This document shows positions 51,701 to 59,381 of a DNA stretch of 64,000 bases, piece after piece. A program made the position numbers and the translations under genes. The notes beneath the pieces were generated by a model, which worked only from the letters and a program-made list of their open reading frames with translations, did not search any database and had not been told where the DNA came from. Each line of letters begins with the position of its first letter. The stretch's first letter is position 1. Origin of the DNA: an uncultured Intestinimonas sp. (lineage in GTDB: Bacteria; Bacillota; Clostridia; Oscillospirales; Oscillospiraceae); NCBI RefSeq assembly GCF_944387725.1, contig NZ_CALXGA010000001.1, positions 20,784 through 84,783 on the forward strand. Direction: 5' to 3'.

Positions 51701-53124
51701 GGAAGACCCCCCTGGTGCTCAAGCTGGACGAGAGCGACGTCCAGGGCCCCCTGCGCATCCGGGTGCGCTCCTTTTTGGAGACCCTGGCCATGCGCCGGAG
51801 CGGGAGGACCTGGCAGCCGCCCAAGCCCCTGGGAGACCCCTATCCGGTGAAGTTCACCCGGTCGGACCGGAAGGAGCGGGCGGTCCTCATTCCCAACACC
51901 TCCCACGCCTTCTGCCGGCTCATGTCGGCGGCCATGGGGAAGCAAGGGCTCCGAACTGAGCCCCTGGCTATCGGCCGGGAGGAGGCCATCCGCCTGGGGA
52001 AGCAGTACGTCCACAACGACATCTGCTTCCCGGCCCAGATTGTCATTGGGGAGGTCCTGGCCGCTCTGGAGAGCGGGAAGTACGACCTGGACCATGTGGC
52101 CATCGGCATGGGCAAGTACATCGGCGACTGCCGCCTGACCCACTACGGTGCCCTCCTGCGGAAGGCCCTGGACGACGCCGGCTACCCCCAGGTGCCCATC
52201 CTCACCAACGACGACAAGGACCGGCACAACCTCCACCCCGGCTACAAGATGAGCCTGGGCACCGCCATGCGGATCGCCTTCGGCCTGCCCATGATCGACG
52301 TCCTGGAGGAGCTGCTGCGGAAGATCCGACCCTATGAAACCGAGCCAGGCAGCGCCAACCGGGCCTTTGAGGAGGCCCTGGACCTGGTCATCGGCGGTAT
52401 GGAGCGCCGGGGCATTCCGGGGGCGGAGCAGGGCTTCCGCCAGGCCATCGGGCGTATGCGGGAGGTGTCCTATGACCGCTCTCAGCCCCGCCCCCGGGTG
52501 CTCATTGTGGGGGAGTACCTGCTGAACTTCCACCCAGGCGCCAACCACGACATCGAGGACTACTTAGAGCGCAACGGCTTCGAGATCATCGAGGCCCGGA
52601 TGACCGACGTCATCCAGAAGACCTACTTCAATCAGGACGCCCAGGTCAAGGAGTACCACGTCCACAAGCCCCTGGGGGAAAAGGTCTGGTATGCCATGGC
52701 CGACGCCCTCTTCGACGCGGCCCACAACTGGACCGACCGCATCGCGGCGGCCCATCCCCTCTACGAGCGGGCGGTCCGCCTGCCTGAGCTGGTGCGGGAG
52801 AGCGACCCCATTATTCACCACACCTTCGACGCCGGGGAGGGGGTCCTGATTCCCGGGGAAATCCTCCACCACGCCGCCCACGGCTGCCGGGCCTTTGTGA
52901 TCCTCCAGCCCTTCGGGTGTCTGCCCAACCATGTGGTGGGCCGCGGGGTGGTAAAGCGGCTCAAGGAGCTCTACCCGGACGCCCAGATGCTGCCCCTGGA
53001 CTACGACCCGGACGTGAGCTTCGCCAACATTGAAAACCGGCTGCAAATGCTGGTAATGAACATGAAGAGCAAGGCCGGGGAGCCGGAGGAGCCCGCCGGC
53101 AGGGGCATGGCCAAGGCCATGTGA
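48718..53124 (+). CDS. Fused 2-hydroxyacyl-CoA dehydratase activase/dehydratase-like protein
   Basis: 1468 residues. Two ASKHA (BadF/BcrA/HgdC-type) ATPase domains stand in tandem. The first begins VGIDVGSTTTKVVALD (about residue 11) and has MNGSCAGGTGAFLDE; the second begins WLGIDSGSTTTKFVLMD (about 341) and has NEACSSGCGSFLENFA (about 465), whose two cysteines would bind the 4Fe-4S cluster shared by the activase dimer. CPFCANHCRR near 628 adds a Cys cluster. From about 708 a dehydratase-subunit-like region follows (DUF2229/HgdB type: SDTVCFPAKLVHGHIRDL, CGHDAYLSDEI, HNDICFPAQIVIGEVL, GKYIGDCRLTHYG). The family is widespread but its substrate is unknown. No acyl-CoA transferase or dehydrogenase lies adjacent. 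Confidence 0.9.
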   Translation: MTIREKHTLQVGIDVGSTTTKVVALDAETRQVLYADYQRHHAAQVKSVSDALWKLYAALPEAGEVHLALTGSGAKLLSEALGVPYIQEVVSNALALRESCGAVGTAIELGGQDAKIIFFRRNEAGGGLEASDMRMNGSCAGGTGAFLDEVASILHVDIQDFDALAARGSCVYDVSGRCGVYAKTDIQPLLNQGVAKEDLALSALHAIAKQTIGGLAQGLEIKAPVAFEGGPLTFNPTLIRVFAERLGLGEGDILIPERPELMMARGAALSLRSMYAGEDTRVALEAVIETLKELEHTVAGTAGSGTPFFTSEEERRAFQAAHALPDWHPKEPRPGQTVRAWLGIDSGSTTTKFVLMDGDEEILDSFYAPNQGEPLAVAKKALLALRDRYRAAGAVLDILGVGTTGYGEQLFANAFSAECHVVETVAHARAAAKYVPDATFILDIGGQDMKAIWLSHGVITNIVVNEACSSGCGSFLENFAASLHIPVERIAEEAFDARHPACLGSRCTVFMNSSIVTEQRNGKLPGDIMAGLCRSIIENVFTKVIRVSNLDSLGDAIVVQGGAFRNDAVLRALEQYTGRQVIRAPYPGVMGAIGAALLAKERMAGQPRTFIGLDALEDFTYTQEANAPCPFCANHCRRTVVTFSNGSAWITNNRCERGEVLGDPRDAAVQAQLREKVQERRQAPDLFRLRERLLFQDYPVPEPQRRRETVIGIPRVLSFWDAMPFWSTFFRALGFQVKLSRPSTRRMYESGLPAVTSDTVCFPAKLVHGHIRDLAGQGVDRIFMPSVTTVPTENTEKTSESMCAVVKGYPIVVRNSDDPERQWGIPFDAPLFHWYTAADRAEQLAGWMAETFQVSPEETAAAMRSGDAAQAEFRRTLRAEGARVLEEVRRRGTYAVVLAARPYQNDALVNHDLPELFTSLGIPVLTADSLPEAGAVDLSRSTLDIVNNYHARMLSAAILAAQSPHLEFAQIVSFGCGHDAYLSDEIIRLMGEISGKTPLVLKLDESDVQGPLRIRVRSFLETLAMRRSGRTWQPPKPLGDPYPVKFTRSDRKERAVLIPNTSHAFCRLMSAAMGKQGLRTEPLAIGREEAIRLGKQYVHNDICFPAQIVIGEVLAALESGKYDLDHVAIGMGKYIGDCRLTHYGALLRKALDDAGYPQVPILTNDDKDRHNLHPGYKMSLGTAMRIAFGLPMIDVLEELLRKIRPYETEPGSANRAFEEALDLVIGGMERRGIPGAEQGFRQAIGRMREVSYDRSQPRPRVLIVGEYLLNFHPGANHDIEDYLERNGFEIIEARMTDVIQKTYFNQDAQVKEYHVHKPLGEKVWYAMADALFDAAHNWTDRIAAAHPLYERAVRLPELVRESDPIIHHTFDAGEGVLIPGEILHHAAHGCRAFVILQPFGCLPNHVVGRGVVKRLKELYPDAQMLPLDYDPDVSFANIENRLQMLVMNMKSKAGEPEEPAGRGMAKAM

Positions 53125-53146
53125 CCCAGAGGAAACGGTACGACGG

Positions 53147-53184
53147 CAGCGAGGTCCGGCCCCATCGTGGACCGGACCTCGCTG
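53147..53184 (+). terminator. Hairpin after the dehydratase/activase gene
   Basis: CAGCGAGGTCCGG / CCGGACCTCGCTG, 13-bp stem with a 12-nt loop, 22 bp past the stop. Only GTTCTC follows, so it is a weak terminator candidate. Confidence 0.55.
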
Positions 53185-53241
53185 TTCTCGGGGAACCTGG
53201 CCGGGGCGGGGTGATATTTCGGGTCTAGAACAAAAAAGAGG

Positions 53242-53270
53242 TTTACAGGGGGGCGGATGAATGATAAAAT
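53242..53270 (+). promoter_or_regulatory. Promoter of the DUF1538/P-II operon
   Basis: TTTACA (53242-53247), 17-bp spacer, TAAAAT (53265-53270). AAAGGAGG follows just before the ATG at 53310. Confidence 0.65.
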
Positions 53271-53309
53271 AAATAAGGAAATACGATACATTTATTAAAG
53301 GAGGCGTCA

Positions 53310-54854
53310 ATGAATAAGAAGCTGAAAGAAAAGGTTATGGAAGCCCTCTCCTCGGTGGTGCCCATCACCTGCATTGTCCTGGTCCTGAGCTTTACGGTGG
53401 CCCCCATGCCGGTGTCCTCCCTGATGCTCTTTCTGGTGGGAGCGGTGCTGCTGATTGTGGGGGTCGGATTTTTTTCTCTGGGCGTGGACGTGGCTATGAT
53501 GCCCATTGGAGACGGCATTGGACAGCAGATCGCCAACGGGGGGCGGATCTGGGCCATGGCCCCCCTGTGCTTCCTGATCGGCGCCTTTGTCACCATCGCG
53601 GAGCCGGACCTCCAGGTCCTGGCCAAGCAGGTGCCGGCGGTGCCGGATATGGTCATCATCCTCACGGTGGCGGCCGGGGTGGGCTTTTTCATGGTGGTGG
53701 CCCTGCTGCGGGCCAAGTTTGGCTGGGAGCTCAACCGCCTGCTCATCGGCTTTTACATCCTGGTCTTTATCATGGCCTTTCTGGTGCCGGAGGAGTTCCT
53801 GGCGGTGGCCTTTGACTCCGGCGGCGTCACCACCGGCCCCATCACTGTGCCCTTCATCATGGCCATGGGAGCAGGACTTACCGCCCTGCGGCGGGGCTCC
53901 GGCTCCGAGGCGGACAGCTTCGGCGTGGTGGCCCTGAGCAGCATCGGGCCCATCCTGGCGGTGATGATCCTGGGGCTGTGCTACAACTCCTCGGACCTGA
54001 GCTACACCCCTTTTACCATCCCGAACCTGGAGACCACGGCGGACGTGGGACAGTACTTTGCCTCCGACTTCCCGGAGTACATCGAAGAGGTGGCCCTGGG
54101 GCTGGCCCCCATTATTGTCTTCTTCGCGATCTTTCAGATTGTTGCCCTGCGCCTGCGCCGGCGGCAGCTGGTCAAGATCATCGTGGGTATGGTCTACGCC
54201 TATGTGGGCCTGGTGCTCTTCCTCACCGGCGTAAACGTGGGCTTCATGCCTGCGGGGCACTTTGTGGGCGTGCAGGTGGCCCAGCTTCAGTACAACTGGG
54301 TGATCATCCCCATCGGTATGCTGGTGGGCTGGTTCATCGTGGCGGCGGAGCCCGCGGTGCGGGTGCTCAACCAGCAGGTGGAGGAGCTCACCGGCGGGGC
54401 CATCTCCCAGCGGGCCATGGGGACCACCCTCTCCATCGGTATGGCGGTGGCCGTGGGCCTGGCCATGCTGCGGGTGCTCACCGGCATCTCCCTGCTGTGG
54501 CTCCTGGTGCCCGGCTACGCCATCGCCCTGGGCCTGAGCTTCCGGGTGCCCAAGGTCTTCACCGCCATCGCCTTTGACTCCGGAGGCGTGGCCTCCGGCC
54601 CCATGACCGCCACCTTCCTGCTGGCCTTTGCCATGGGGGCCTGCCAGGCGGTGGGGGGCAACGTGCTCACCGACGCCTTCGGCGTGGTGGCCATGGTGGC
54701 CATGACCCCCCTGGTGGCCATTCAGACCCTGGGCCTGGTCTATCAGCGGAAATCCCGCCGGGAGTCCGAGGCGGACCGCCTGGTGATGGACGGCAGAAAT
54801 GACATCATTGTTTACGACAACGCCCTGGCCGGCGTGATGGAGGAGGAGCCATGA
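53310..54854 (+). CDS. DUF1538-family two-fold-symmetric membrane protein
   Basis: 514 residues, about 12-14 membrane helices. The protein is an internal duplication: FDSGGVTTGPIT at 168-179 corresponds to FDSGGVASGPMT at 422-433; GVGFFSLGVDVAMMPIGDGIG (51-71) to GLVLFLTGVNVGFMPAGHFVG (300-320); TIAEPDLQVLAKQV (95-108) to VAAEPAVRVLNQQV (344-357). Repeated FDSGG-x3-GP motifs in the membrane suggest a substrate or ion site made of two halves. It belongs to DUF1538, whose substrate is not known to me. The stop overlaps the start of a P-II-like gene, which likely regulates it. Confidence 0.88.
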   Translation: MNKKLKEKVMEALSSVVPITCIVLVLSFTVAPMPVSSLMLFLVGAVLLIVGVGFFSLGVDVAMMPIGDGIGQQIANGGRIWAMAPLCFLIGAFVTIAEPDLQVLAKQVPAVPDMVIILTVAAGVGFFMVVALLRAKFGWELNRLLIGFYILVFIMAFLVPEEFLAVAFDSGGVTTGPITVPFIMAMGAGLTALRRGSGSEADSFGVVALSSIGPILAVMILGLCYNSSDLSYTPFTIPNLETTADVGQYFASDFPEYIEEVALGLAPIIVFFAIFQIVALRLRRRQLVKIIVGMVYAYVGLVLFLTGVNVGFMPAGHFVGVQVAQLQYNWVIIPIGMLVGWFIVAAEPAVRVLNQQVEELTGGAISQRAMGTTLSIGMAVAVGLAMLRVLTGISLLWLLVPGYAIALGLSFRVPKVFTAIAFDSGGVASGPMTATFLLAFAMGACQAVGGNVLTDAFGVVAMVAMTPLVAIQTLGLVYQRKSRRESEADRLVMDGRNDIIVYDNALAGVMEEEP

Positions 54855-55537
54855 GAGAAGATACGCGCATCCGGCTTGTGGTCCTCATTCTGGACCGGGG
54901 CAAGGGGGGCCGGGCGGCGGAGCTCTTCGCCAGCTATGGCCTGCCCCTCCACTACGGTATGCCCGGCCGGGGGACGGCCAATTCGGAACTGCTGGACTAT
55001 CTGGGCCTGGGGGAGACGGAGAAGGACGTGGCCTTCTCCATGGCGCCTGGCTTTACGATTCCGGGGCTTTTGCAGGCGGCGGGGGAAAAGCTCCAGCTGG
55101 CTGTGCCGGGAAAGGGCATTTTATTCACGCTTCCCCTCTCCGCCATTGGCGGGGCGGCGGCCAGATTCATCAGCGGCCAGGCCCACAGGGCCGGGGCAGA
55201 ACAGGAGGAGCATATGCCGGAGCAGGGAAAAAATGAGCTCATTGTGGTGGTTGTCAACAGCGGCTGCACCGACACGGTGATGGCGGCGGCCAAGAAGGCC
55301 GGGGCCAGAGGGGGTACCATCCTCCACGGCCGGCGGGTGACAGAGGAGCCGGAGAAGAGCGGCGATGGCAGGGTACACCCGGAGAAGGACATTGTCACCA
55401 TTCTGGCACCCCGGGAGCTGCGCCTGCCCATTATGGAGGCGGTGAACCAGGCCGCCGGCGTCTCTACGGAGAGCCACGGCATTTTGTTCTCCCTGCCCGT
55501 GGAGCACGCCATGGGCCTCTCCCGCATGGACGGATAG
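54851..55537 (+). CDS. Tandem P-II-like signalling protein
   Basis: 228 residues composed of two ferredoxin-like P-II repeats. Repeat 1 (about 6-108) runs from IRLVVLILDRGKGGRAAELFASYGL to GILFTLPLSAIGGAA; repeat 2 (about 124-226) from NELIVVVVNSGCTDTVMAAAKKAGARGGTILHG to GILFSLPVEHAMGL. Ser/Gly-rich loops replace the T-loop. They are joined by a short charged linker (HRAGAEQEEHMPEQG). P-II proteins are normally homotrimers of single domains that bind ATP/ADP and control membrane transporters. The ATGA overlap with the DUF1538 gene and GAGGAGG make it the coupled second gene of a two-gene operon. Confidence 0.85.
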   Translation: MREDTRIRLVVLILDRGKGGRAAELFASYGLPLHYGMPGRGTANSELLDYLGLGETEKDVAFSMAPGFTIPGLLQAAGEKLQLAVPGKGILFTLPLSAIGGAAARFISGQAHRAGAEQEEHMPEQGKNELIVVVVNSGCTDTVMAAAKKAGARGGTILHGRRVTEEPEKSGDGRVHPEKDIVTILAPRELRLPIMEAVNQAAGVSTESHGILFSLPVEHAMGLSRMDG

Positions 55538-55544
55538 CGCAATT

Positions 55545-55598
55545 AAGACAGTACGAGGTCCCGGTATGCCTGCGCATACCGGGACCTCGTACTGTCTT
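55545..55598 (+). terminator. Perfect 24-bp hairpin after the P-II gene
   Basis: AAGACAGTACGAGGTCCCGG... (55545-55568) pairs without mismatch with 55575-55598 around the loop CCTGCG. It begins 7 bp past the stop. A run of U is missing (GATTTCC follows), and the stem is far longer than other terminators here. Confidence 0.6.
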
Positions 55599-55618
55599 GA
55601 TTTCCGCGAGCGCTCTGA

Positions 55619-55656
55619 CCGTAAGGCAAATACAAGTTTCAGGCTTGGTGGAGTAT
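55619..55656 (+). repeat. R1 element fragment, copy C
   Basis: Only the final ~38 bp (GGCAAATACAAGTTTCAGGCTT and GGTGGAGTAT) matching the ends of copies A and B. It abuts R2 copy 5 exactly as in the other two cases, but the rest of R1 is gone. Confidence 0.65.
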
Positions 55657-55822
55657 TAGGGCTTGTTTGAAAATTGGCGATGTGTCCAGCAGCGAGGGAT
55701 TTTGGGCCGCCGGCAAGCAATTTTTTCGCAGGAATCCTGGCGGATTTCAAGGAAAAATTGCGCCGTCCAGGGGGCAGAAGACCCGCCGGTTGGGCATGTT
55801 GACATTTTTCAAACAAGCCCTA
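55657..55822 (+). mobile_element. MITE-like element R2, copy 5
   Basis: 166 bp, TA at both ends. It interrupts or terminates the leftward HTH gene at 55747-56103, whose last ~25 codons and stop lie inside the element. Nearly identical to copy 6. Confidence 0.85.
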
Positions 55823-56103
55823 GCCTTATGCAGGTTCTCATTCTGTGCCACCTGCCTTTTCCCCGCCGCTGTATCCGCAGATATTTCTACTACATTGTCA
55901 AGTGTGCGGCCCAGCGCAATACATATTTTCGCAAGGTTGTCCATTGATTCCCGCTCGTCTTTCCCCATTTTCGCAAGAATGCTTGTACGGATGCCTGCTT
56001 GTTTCCGCGTTTCAGTCCGGCTCATTTTTTGGTCAATCAACAGCTTCCATAGTCTGTTATAGCTGTGTGCTATAACAGAAAATCTCCCGCCTTGCAATAC
56101 CAT
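55747..56103 (-). pseudogene. XRE-type HTH protein with C-terminus replaced by R2
   Basis: 118 codons. The first ~93 encode a compact helix-turn-helix protein: SYNRLWKLLIDQKMSRTETRKQAGIRTSILAKMGKDERESMDNLAKICIALGRTLDNVVEI is the single-domain XRE type common on mobile elements. The last ~25 residues (RACLKNVNMPNRRVFCPLDG...) are translated from the inserted R2 element. The HTH itself is intact, so the protein may still work. A+T content is higher than in flanking genes. The ATG at 56103 has no strong ribosome site. Confidence 0.65.
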
Positions 56104-56296
56104 ATTTCAAGTACAACATGGCAAAAGCAGGTCCGCAATATGATATTCATTTTTGTGATATTCATGATTGCAAATCCAAACGCTGTCCCACAGCGTCCCA
56201 AAATGCAGCGGCTTTTCGTTTGGCGAAATTGAAAAGCTTATGCTGTCTTATCAGCGCCGCACAGGTGGGACCTGGATAATTTGGAGAACCGGCGGT
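56104..56296. other. Intergenic stretch, nothing recognised
   Basis: A+T-richer sequence upstream of the HTH gene with a few short direct and inverted motifs (for example GATATTCAT repeated near 56140-56165) but no gene, promoter pair or RNA that I can support. Confidence 0.35.
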
Positions 56297-56352
56297 AAAA
56301 AAGCGCAATCCGCTTCCAACCGCCCAGGCGGACAGTTGGAAGCGGACTGCGC
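56297..56352 (-). terminator. Terminator of asnA
   Basis: Leftward: GCGCAGTCCGCTTCCAAC pairs with GTTGGAAGCGGATTGCGC (one mismatch) across a 14-nt loop, then TTTTTT. It lies 32 bp after the stop. Confidence 0.92.
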
Positions 56353-56384
56353 GGGGGATGGAAGGGAAACGGTACCGGCGGCAA

Positions 56385-57398
56385 TTACAGCAGGACCACG
56401 CCGGCCTCCTGGCAGACCCGGATGGTCTCCTGGTCCCAGACGCTGGCCTGGACCTCGCCGATGTGGGCCTTGCCCAGGAGCTGAACGCACAGCCGGGACT
56501 GGCCGATGCCGCCGCCGATGGTCAGGGGGAGCTCCCCGGACAGCAGGGCCTTATGGAAGGGGAGGCTCCGGCGGTTGTCGCAGCCGGCGGCGGTGAGCTG
56601 CCGGTCCAGGGCGGCGGGGTCCACCCGGATGCCCATGGAGGAGAGCTCCAGGGCCCGCCCCAGAACGCTGTTCCACACCAGGATATCGCCGTTGAGGCTC
56701 CAGTCGTCGTAGTCGGGGGCCCGGCCGTCGTGGGGCTGGCCGGACTTCAGGGGGGCGCCGATCTGCATCAAGAAGGTGGTGGGGTGGTCCTTCACCCATG
56801 CGTCCTCCCGCTCCCGGGGGGTGAGGCCGGGGAAGCGGTCCTCCAGCTCCTGGGTGGTGACAAAGCTGACGGCGGGGCTCACCTCGGGCAGAGGGACCAG
56901 CTGGGGGAACATGGCCCGGATGGTGGTCTGGGTCTGGCAGACCGCCTCCACAATGGTGGCGACGGCAGCCTTGAGGTAGTCCACATTCCGGTCCCGGGGG
57001 GCCAGAACCTTCTCCCAGTCCCACTGGTCCACATAGATGGAGTGGAGGTTGTCTGGCTGCTCGTCCCGGCGGATGGCGTTCATGTCGGTGTAGAGCCCCT
57101 CCCCCACAGAGAACTGATAGCGGTGGAGGGCCATGCGCTTCCACTTGGCCAGGGAGTGGACCACCTGGGCCTCCCGGCCGGCGGCGGGGATGTCGAAGGT
57201 GACAGGGCGCTCCACGCCGTTGAGGTCGTCGTTGAGGCCGGTATCGGCCTCCACAAAGAGGGGGGCGGAGACCCGGCGGAGGTTCAGAGCTCCGCCCAGG
57301 TTGTCCTCAAAGAGGCGCTTGAGAAGGCTGATGGCCTTCTGGGTATCGTAGAGGTTGAGCCGGGGGGCGTACCCCTGGGGGATGTAGGACTGGTCCAT
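56385..57398 (-). CDS. asnA: Aspartate-ammonia ligase (asparagine synthetase A)
   Basis: 337 residues, family-typical. It makes asparagine from aspartate, ammonia and ATP and resembles a class II aminoacyl-tRNA synthetase core. Seen: YDTQKAISLLKRLFEDNLGGALNLRRVSAPLFVEADTGLNDDLNGVERPV, SLAKWKRMALHRYQF, IYVDQWDWEKV, PLTIGGGIGQSRLCVQLLGKAHIGEVQASVW. ATG at 57398 is favoured by AAAGGAG at 9 nt; upstream in-frame ATGs overlap the promoter. Monocistronic with clear promoter and terminator. Confidence 0.96.
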   Translation of the reverse strand: MDQSYIPQGYAPRLNLYDTQKAISLLKRLFEDNLGGALNLRRVSAPLFVEADTGLNDDLNGVERPVTFDIPAAGREAQVVHSLAKWKRMALHRYQFSVGEGLYTDMNAIRRDEQPDNLHSIYVDQWDWEKVLAPRDRNVDYLKAAVATIVEAVCQTQTTIRAMFPQLVPLPEVSPAVSFVTTQELEDRFPGLTPREREDAWVKDHPTTFLMQIGAPLKSGQPHDGRAPDYDDWSLNGDILVWNSVLGRALELSSMGIRVDPAALDRQLTAAGCDNRRSLPFHKALLSGELPLTIGGGIGQSRLCVQLLGKAHIGEVQASVWDQETIRVCQEAGVVLL

Positions 57399-57432
57399 GG
57401 GAATGGGCTCCTTTCGCTTCAAGCTGACAGAC

Positions 57433-57461
57433 ATTATAATATGGCCCCGCTGGGATTGCAA
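57433..57461 (-). promoter_or_regulatory. Promoter of asnA
   Basis: Leftward: TTGCAA (57461-57456), 17-bp spacer, TATAAT (57438-57433), 35 bp before the ATG. No T-box is present between them. Confidence 0.72.
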
Positions 57462-57498
57462 GGAAAAATCGTATGCCTCCCGGCTTGGGCGGCGGGGC

Positions 57499-59343
57499 TT
57501 ACCGGGCCAGGATGACCCGGATGCGGCCGCCCTCGCTCTCGGCCTTGTCGTACCAGCCGGTGAGGTTGTAGCCCCCGCCGGCGACCAGGGACAGGGAGGT
57601 GAGGTAATACTCGTTGTCCCGGACCTCGTAGACCAGCACGTCGTCCCAGATGGCGTACTGCTGATTGTCGGCGTAGGCGGTCATGCCGTCCACCGAGTCG
57701 ATGTAGACGCGGGTGAGGTTTTCAAGGCGGTCCACGTCGGCGCCGTCGGTCTTCATCAGGAAGGGACCGGTCTGGACATGGTAGAGCCGGGGGGTGGTGA
57801 GTGTGCCGGAGGCGCCGCCGGTGACATAGTCATAGTTGCCGGCGGTCATCAGGTCGGTACTGGCCTCTCTGACCGAGGTGATAACGCCGTAGGTGTGCAT
57901 GTCGCCGGTGGCGTCGGAGAGCACCAGGCGGCTGATCTCCCCGGCGCTGTTGAGGAGGTAGTAGCGGACCATGCTGCGGGTGATCTCCATGCCGGCCAGC
58001 CGGGAGGGGTAGACCTGGACGCCCCGGTCTCCGTAGATGTCCAGAATCTCCACATCAGCGGCAAAGGGGTAATTCCCCAGCCGGGTGCCGGCGGAATCGA
58101 CCTGGCCGATGAGAGAGGCGGAGGCGAGGACCTTGACCTCCACCCCGGTGGTGGTGGTGGTCACCTGGACCAAGGTGCCCACCCGGAAATTCCGGCTGGT
58201 GCTATAGGTGTAGGTGGCGCCGTCTGTGGCCAGGACCTGGATGGAGGAGGAGATATAGTCGTTGCCGTCCTGGTCGGTGAAGGTCTGGGGCTCGACGGAG
58301 ATCACCAGGCCCACCACCGCGCCGCCGGAGACGCGCTCCGGGTCCACGGCGGAGACGACACGTCCGTCCCGGCCCAGCAGGAGGGTCACGGCGTCCCCCA
58401 CCTCGAAAACGCCCAGGTCGCTCAGAGCGTAGGCGGCGGCGGTGGTCCCGATCTCGTAGGACTTGCCGGAGACCGTCACCGACGTGGGGGAGGAGGCGGG
58501 GGAGATGGACTGGAGGGGTCCGGTGACCTTGTTGGTGTAGACCCACAGAGACTGGGTGTGCTTGGACCAGTAGACCACGTCGTTGTTCACCAGGGCGTCG
58601 GGGGTGGAGGCGGCTCCGTCCCGGGTCACGCTGGCCTGGGAGATGTCAAAGGGAATCTGATCCCGCCAGCCGGTCTCGCCCACCACCACGGGGCCGTCCA
58701 TGGTTTCGTTGAATAGGGCCAGCGTGTCCACCTTGCCGTCGGCGGTGAGGCTGTGGCCCAGCACCGAGGAGAGGTAGGGCTGTCCGGTGGTTTTGCTGGT
58801 GGCGGTGAGGAGGTTATAGAAGAGGTACATGGCGTCCTGCCGGGTCATAGTGTCGTTGGGGCCCAGGGTGATGCCCTCGTCCAGGTCCAGGGTGCGGTAC
58901 ATGGACATCTGTCCGGCGGGGAAGGAGCCGGAGAAGTCGCTGCTGGTGTAGCCCAGCAGCCGCAGGACCATCACTACTCCTTCGGCCAGGGTGATGGTAT
59001 GGCCGGGCCGGAAGGCGCCGTCCAGATAGCCGGTGACATAGCCGGCGGAGACGGCGGCCTCCACATAGGGGGCGGCCCAGTGGGAGGCGGGGACGTCGGG
59101 GTAGGGGGAGACGTAGGTGACATCCCCCACGCTGATGGGGGAGGCGGCCATGAGCATTTTCACAAATTCGGCCCGGGTCACCGGGGAGGACAGGTGCAGC
59201 TCGCCGTTTTCGTCGCCGGTCAGGATGTCCAGGGCGGACAGGACCTCCGCCGCTTCGTCCCGGCCGGCGGCCGCCAGGGCGGGGACCGCCAGGGACAGGG
59301 ACAGAGCCGCCGCCAGGAGGGCGGAAAGGACTCGTTTCTTCAT
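57499..59343 (-). CDS. Secreted SLH-domain protein, last gene of the exporter operon
   Basis: 614 residues. Signal peptide MKKRVLSALLAAALSLSLAVPALAAAG, then three SLH motifs (about 30-210; VTRAEFVKMLMAAS, YPDVPASHWAAPYVEAAVSAGYVTGYLDGAF, DTMTRQDAMYLFYNLLT). The remaining 400 residues are Thr/Ser/Val-rich beta-strand-like sequence without a recognised domain. The start is only 38 bp after the permease stop, so it belongs to the adaptor-ATPase-permease operon and may be its surface partner. Confidence 0.85.
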   Translation of the reverse strand: MKKRVLSALLAAALSLSLAVPALAAAGRDEAAEVLSALDILTGDENGELHLSSPVTRAEFVKMLMAASPISVGDVTYVSPYPDVPASHWAAPYVEAAVSAGYVTGYLDGAFRPGHTITLAEGVVMVLRLLGYTSSDFSGSFPAGQMSMYRTLDLDEGITLGPNDTMTRQDAMYLFYNLLTATSKTTGQPYLSSVLGHSLTADGKVDTLALFNETMDGPVVVGETGWRDQIPFDISQASVTRDGAASTPDALVNNDVVYWSKHTQSLWVYTNKVTGPLQSISPASSPTSVTVSGKSYEIGTTAAAYALSDLGVFEVGDAVTLLLGRDGRVVSAVDPERVSGGAVVGLVISVEPQTFTDQDGNDYISSSIQVLATDGATYTYSTSRNFRVGTLVQVTTTTTGVEVKVLASASLIGQVDSAGTRLGNYPFAADVEILDIYGDRGVQVYPSRLAGMEITRSMVRYYLLNSAGEISRLVLSDATGDMHTYGVITSVREASTDLMTAGNYDYVTGGASGTLTTPRLYHVQTGPFLMKTDGADVDRLENLTRVYIDSVDGMTAYADNQQYAIWDDVLVYEVRDNEYYLTSLSLVAGGGYNLTGWYDKAESEGGRIRVILAR

Positions 59344-59381
59344 CTGGGTTCGCTCCTTTTTATGAGACTGTGGGAATGGAA

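Noticed and set aside
57398-57480. Possible T-box leader of asnA
   Set aside because: Promoter lies only 35 bp from the start codon, leaving no room for a T-box.
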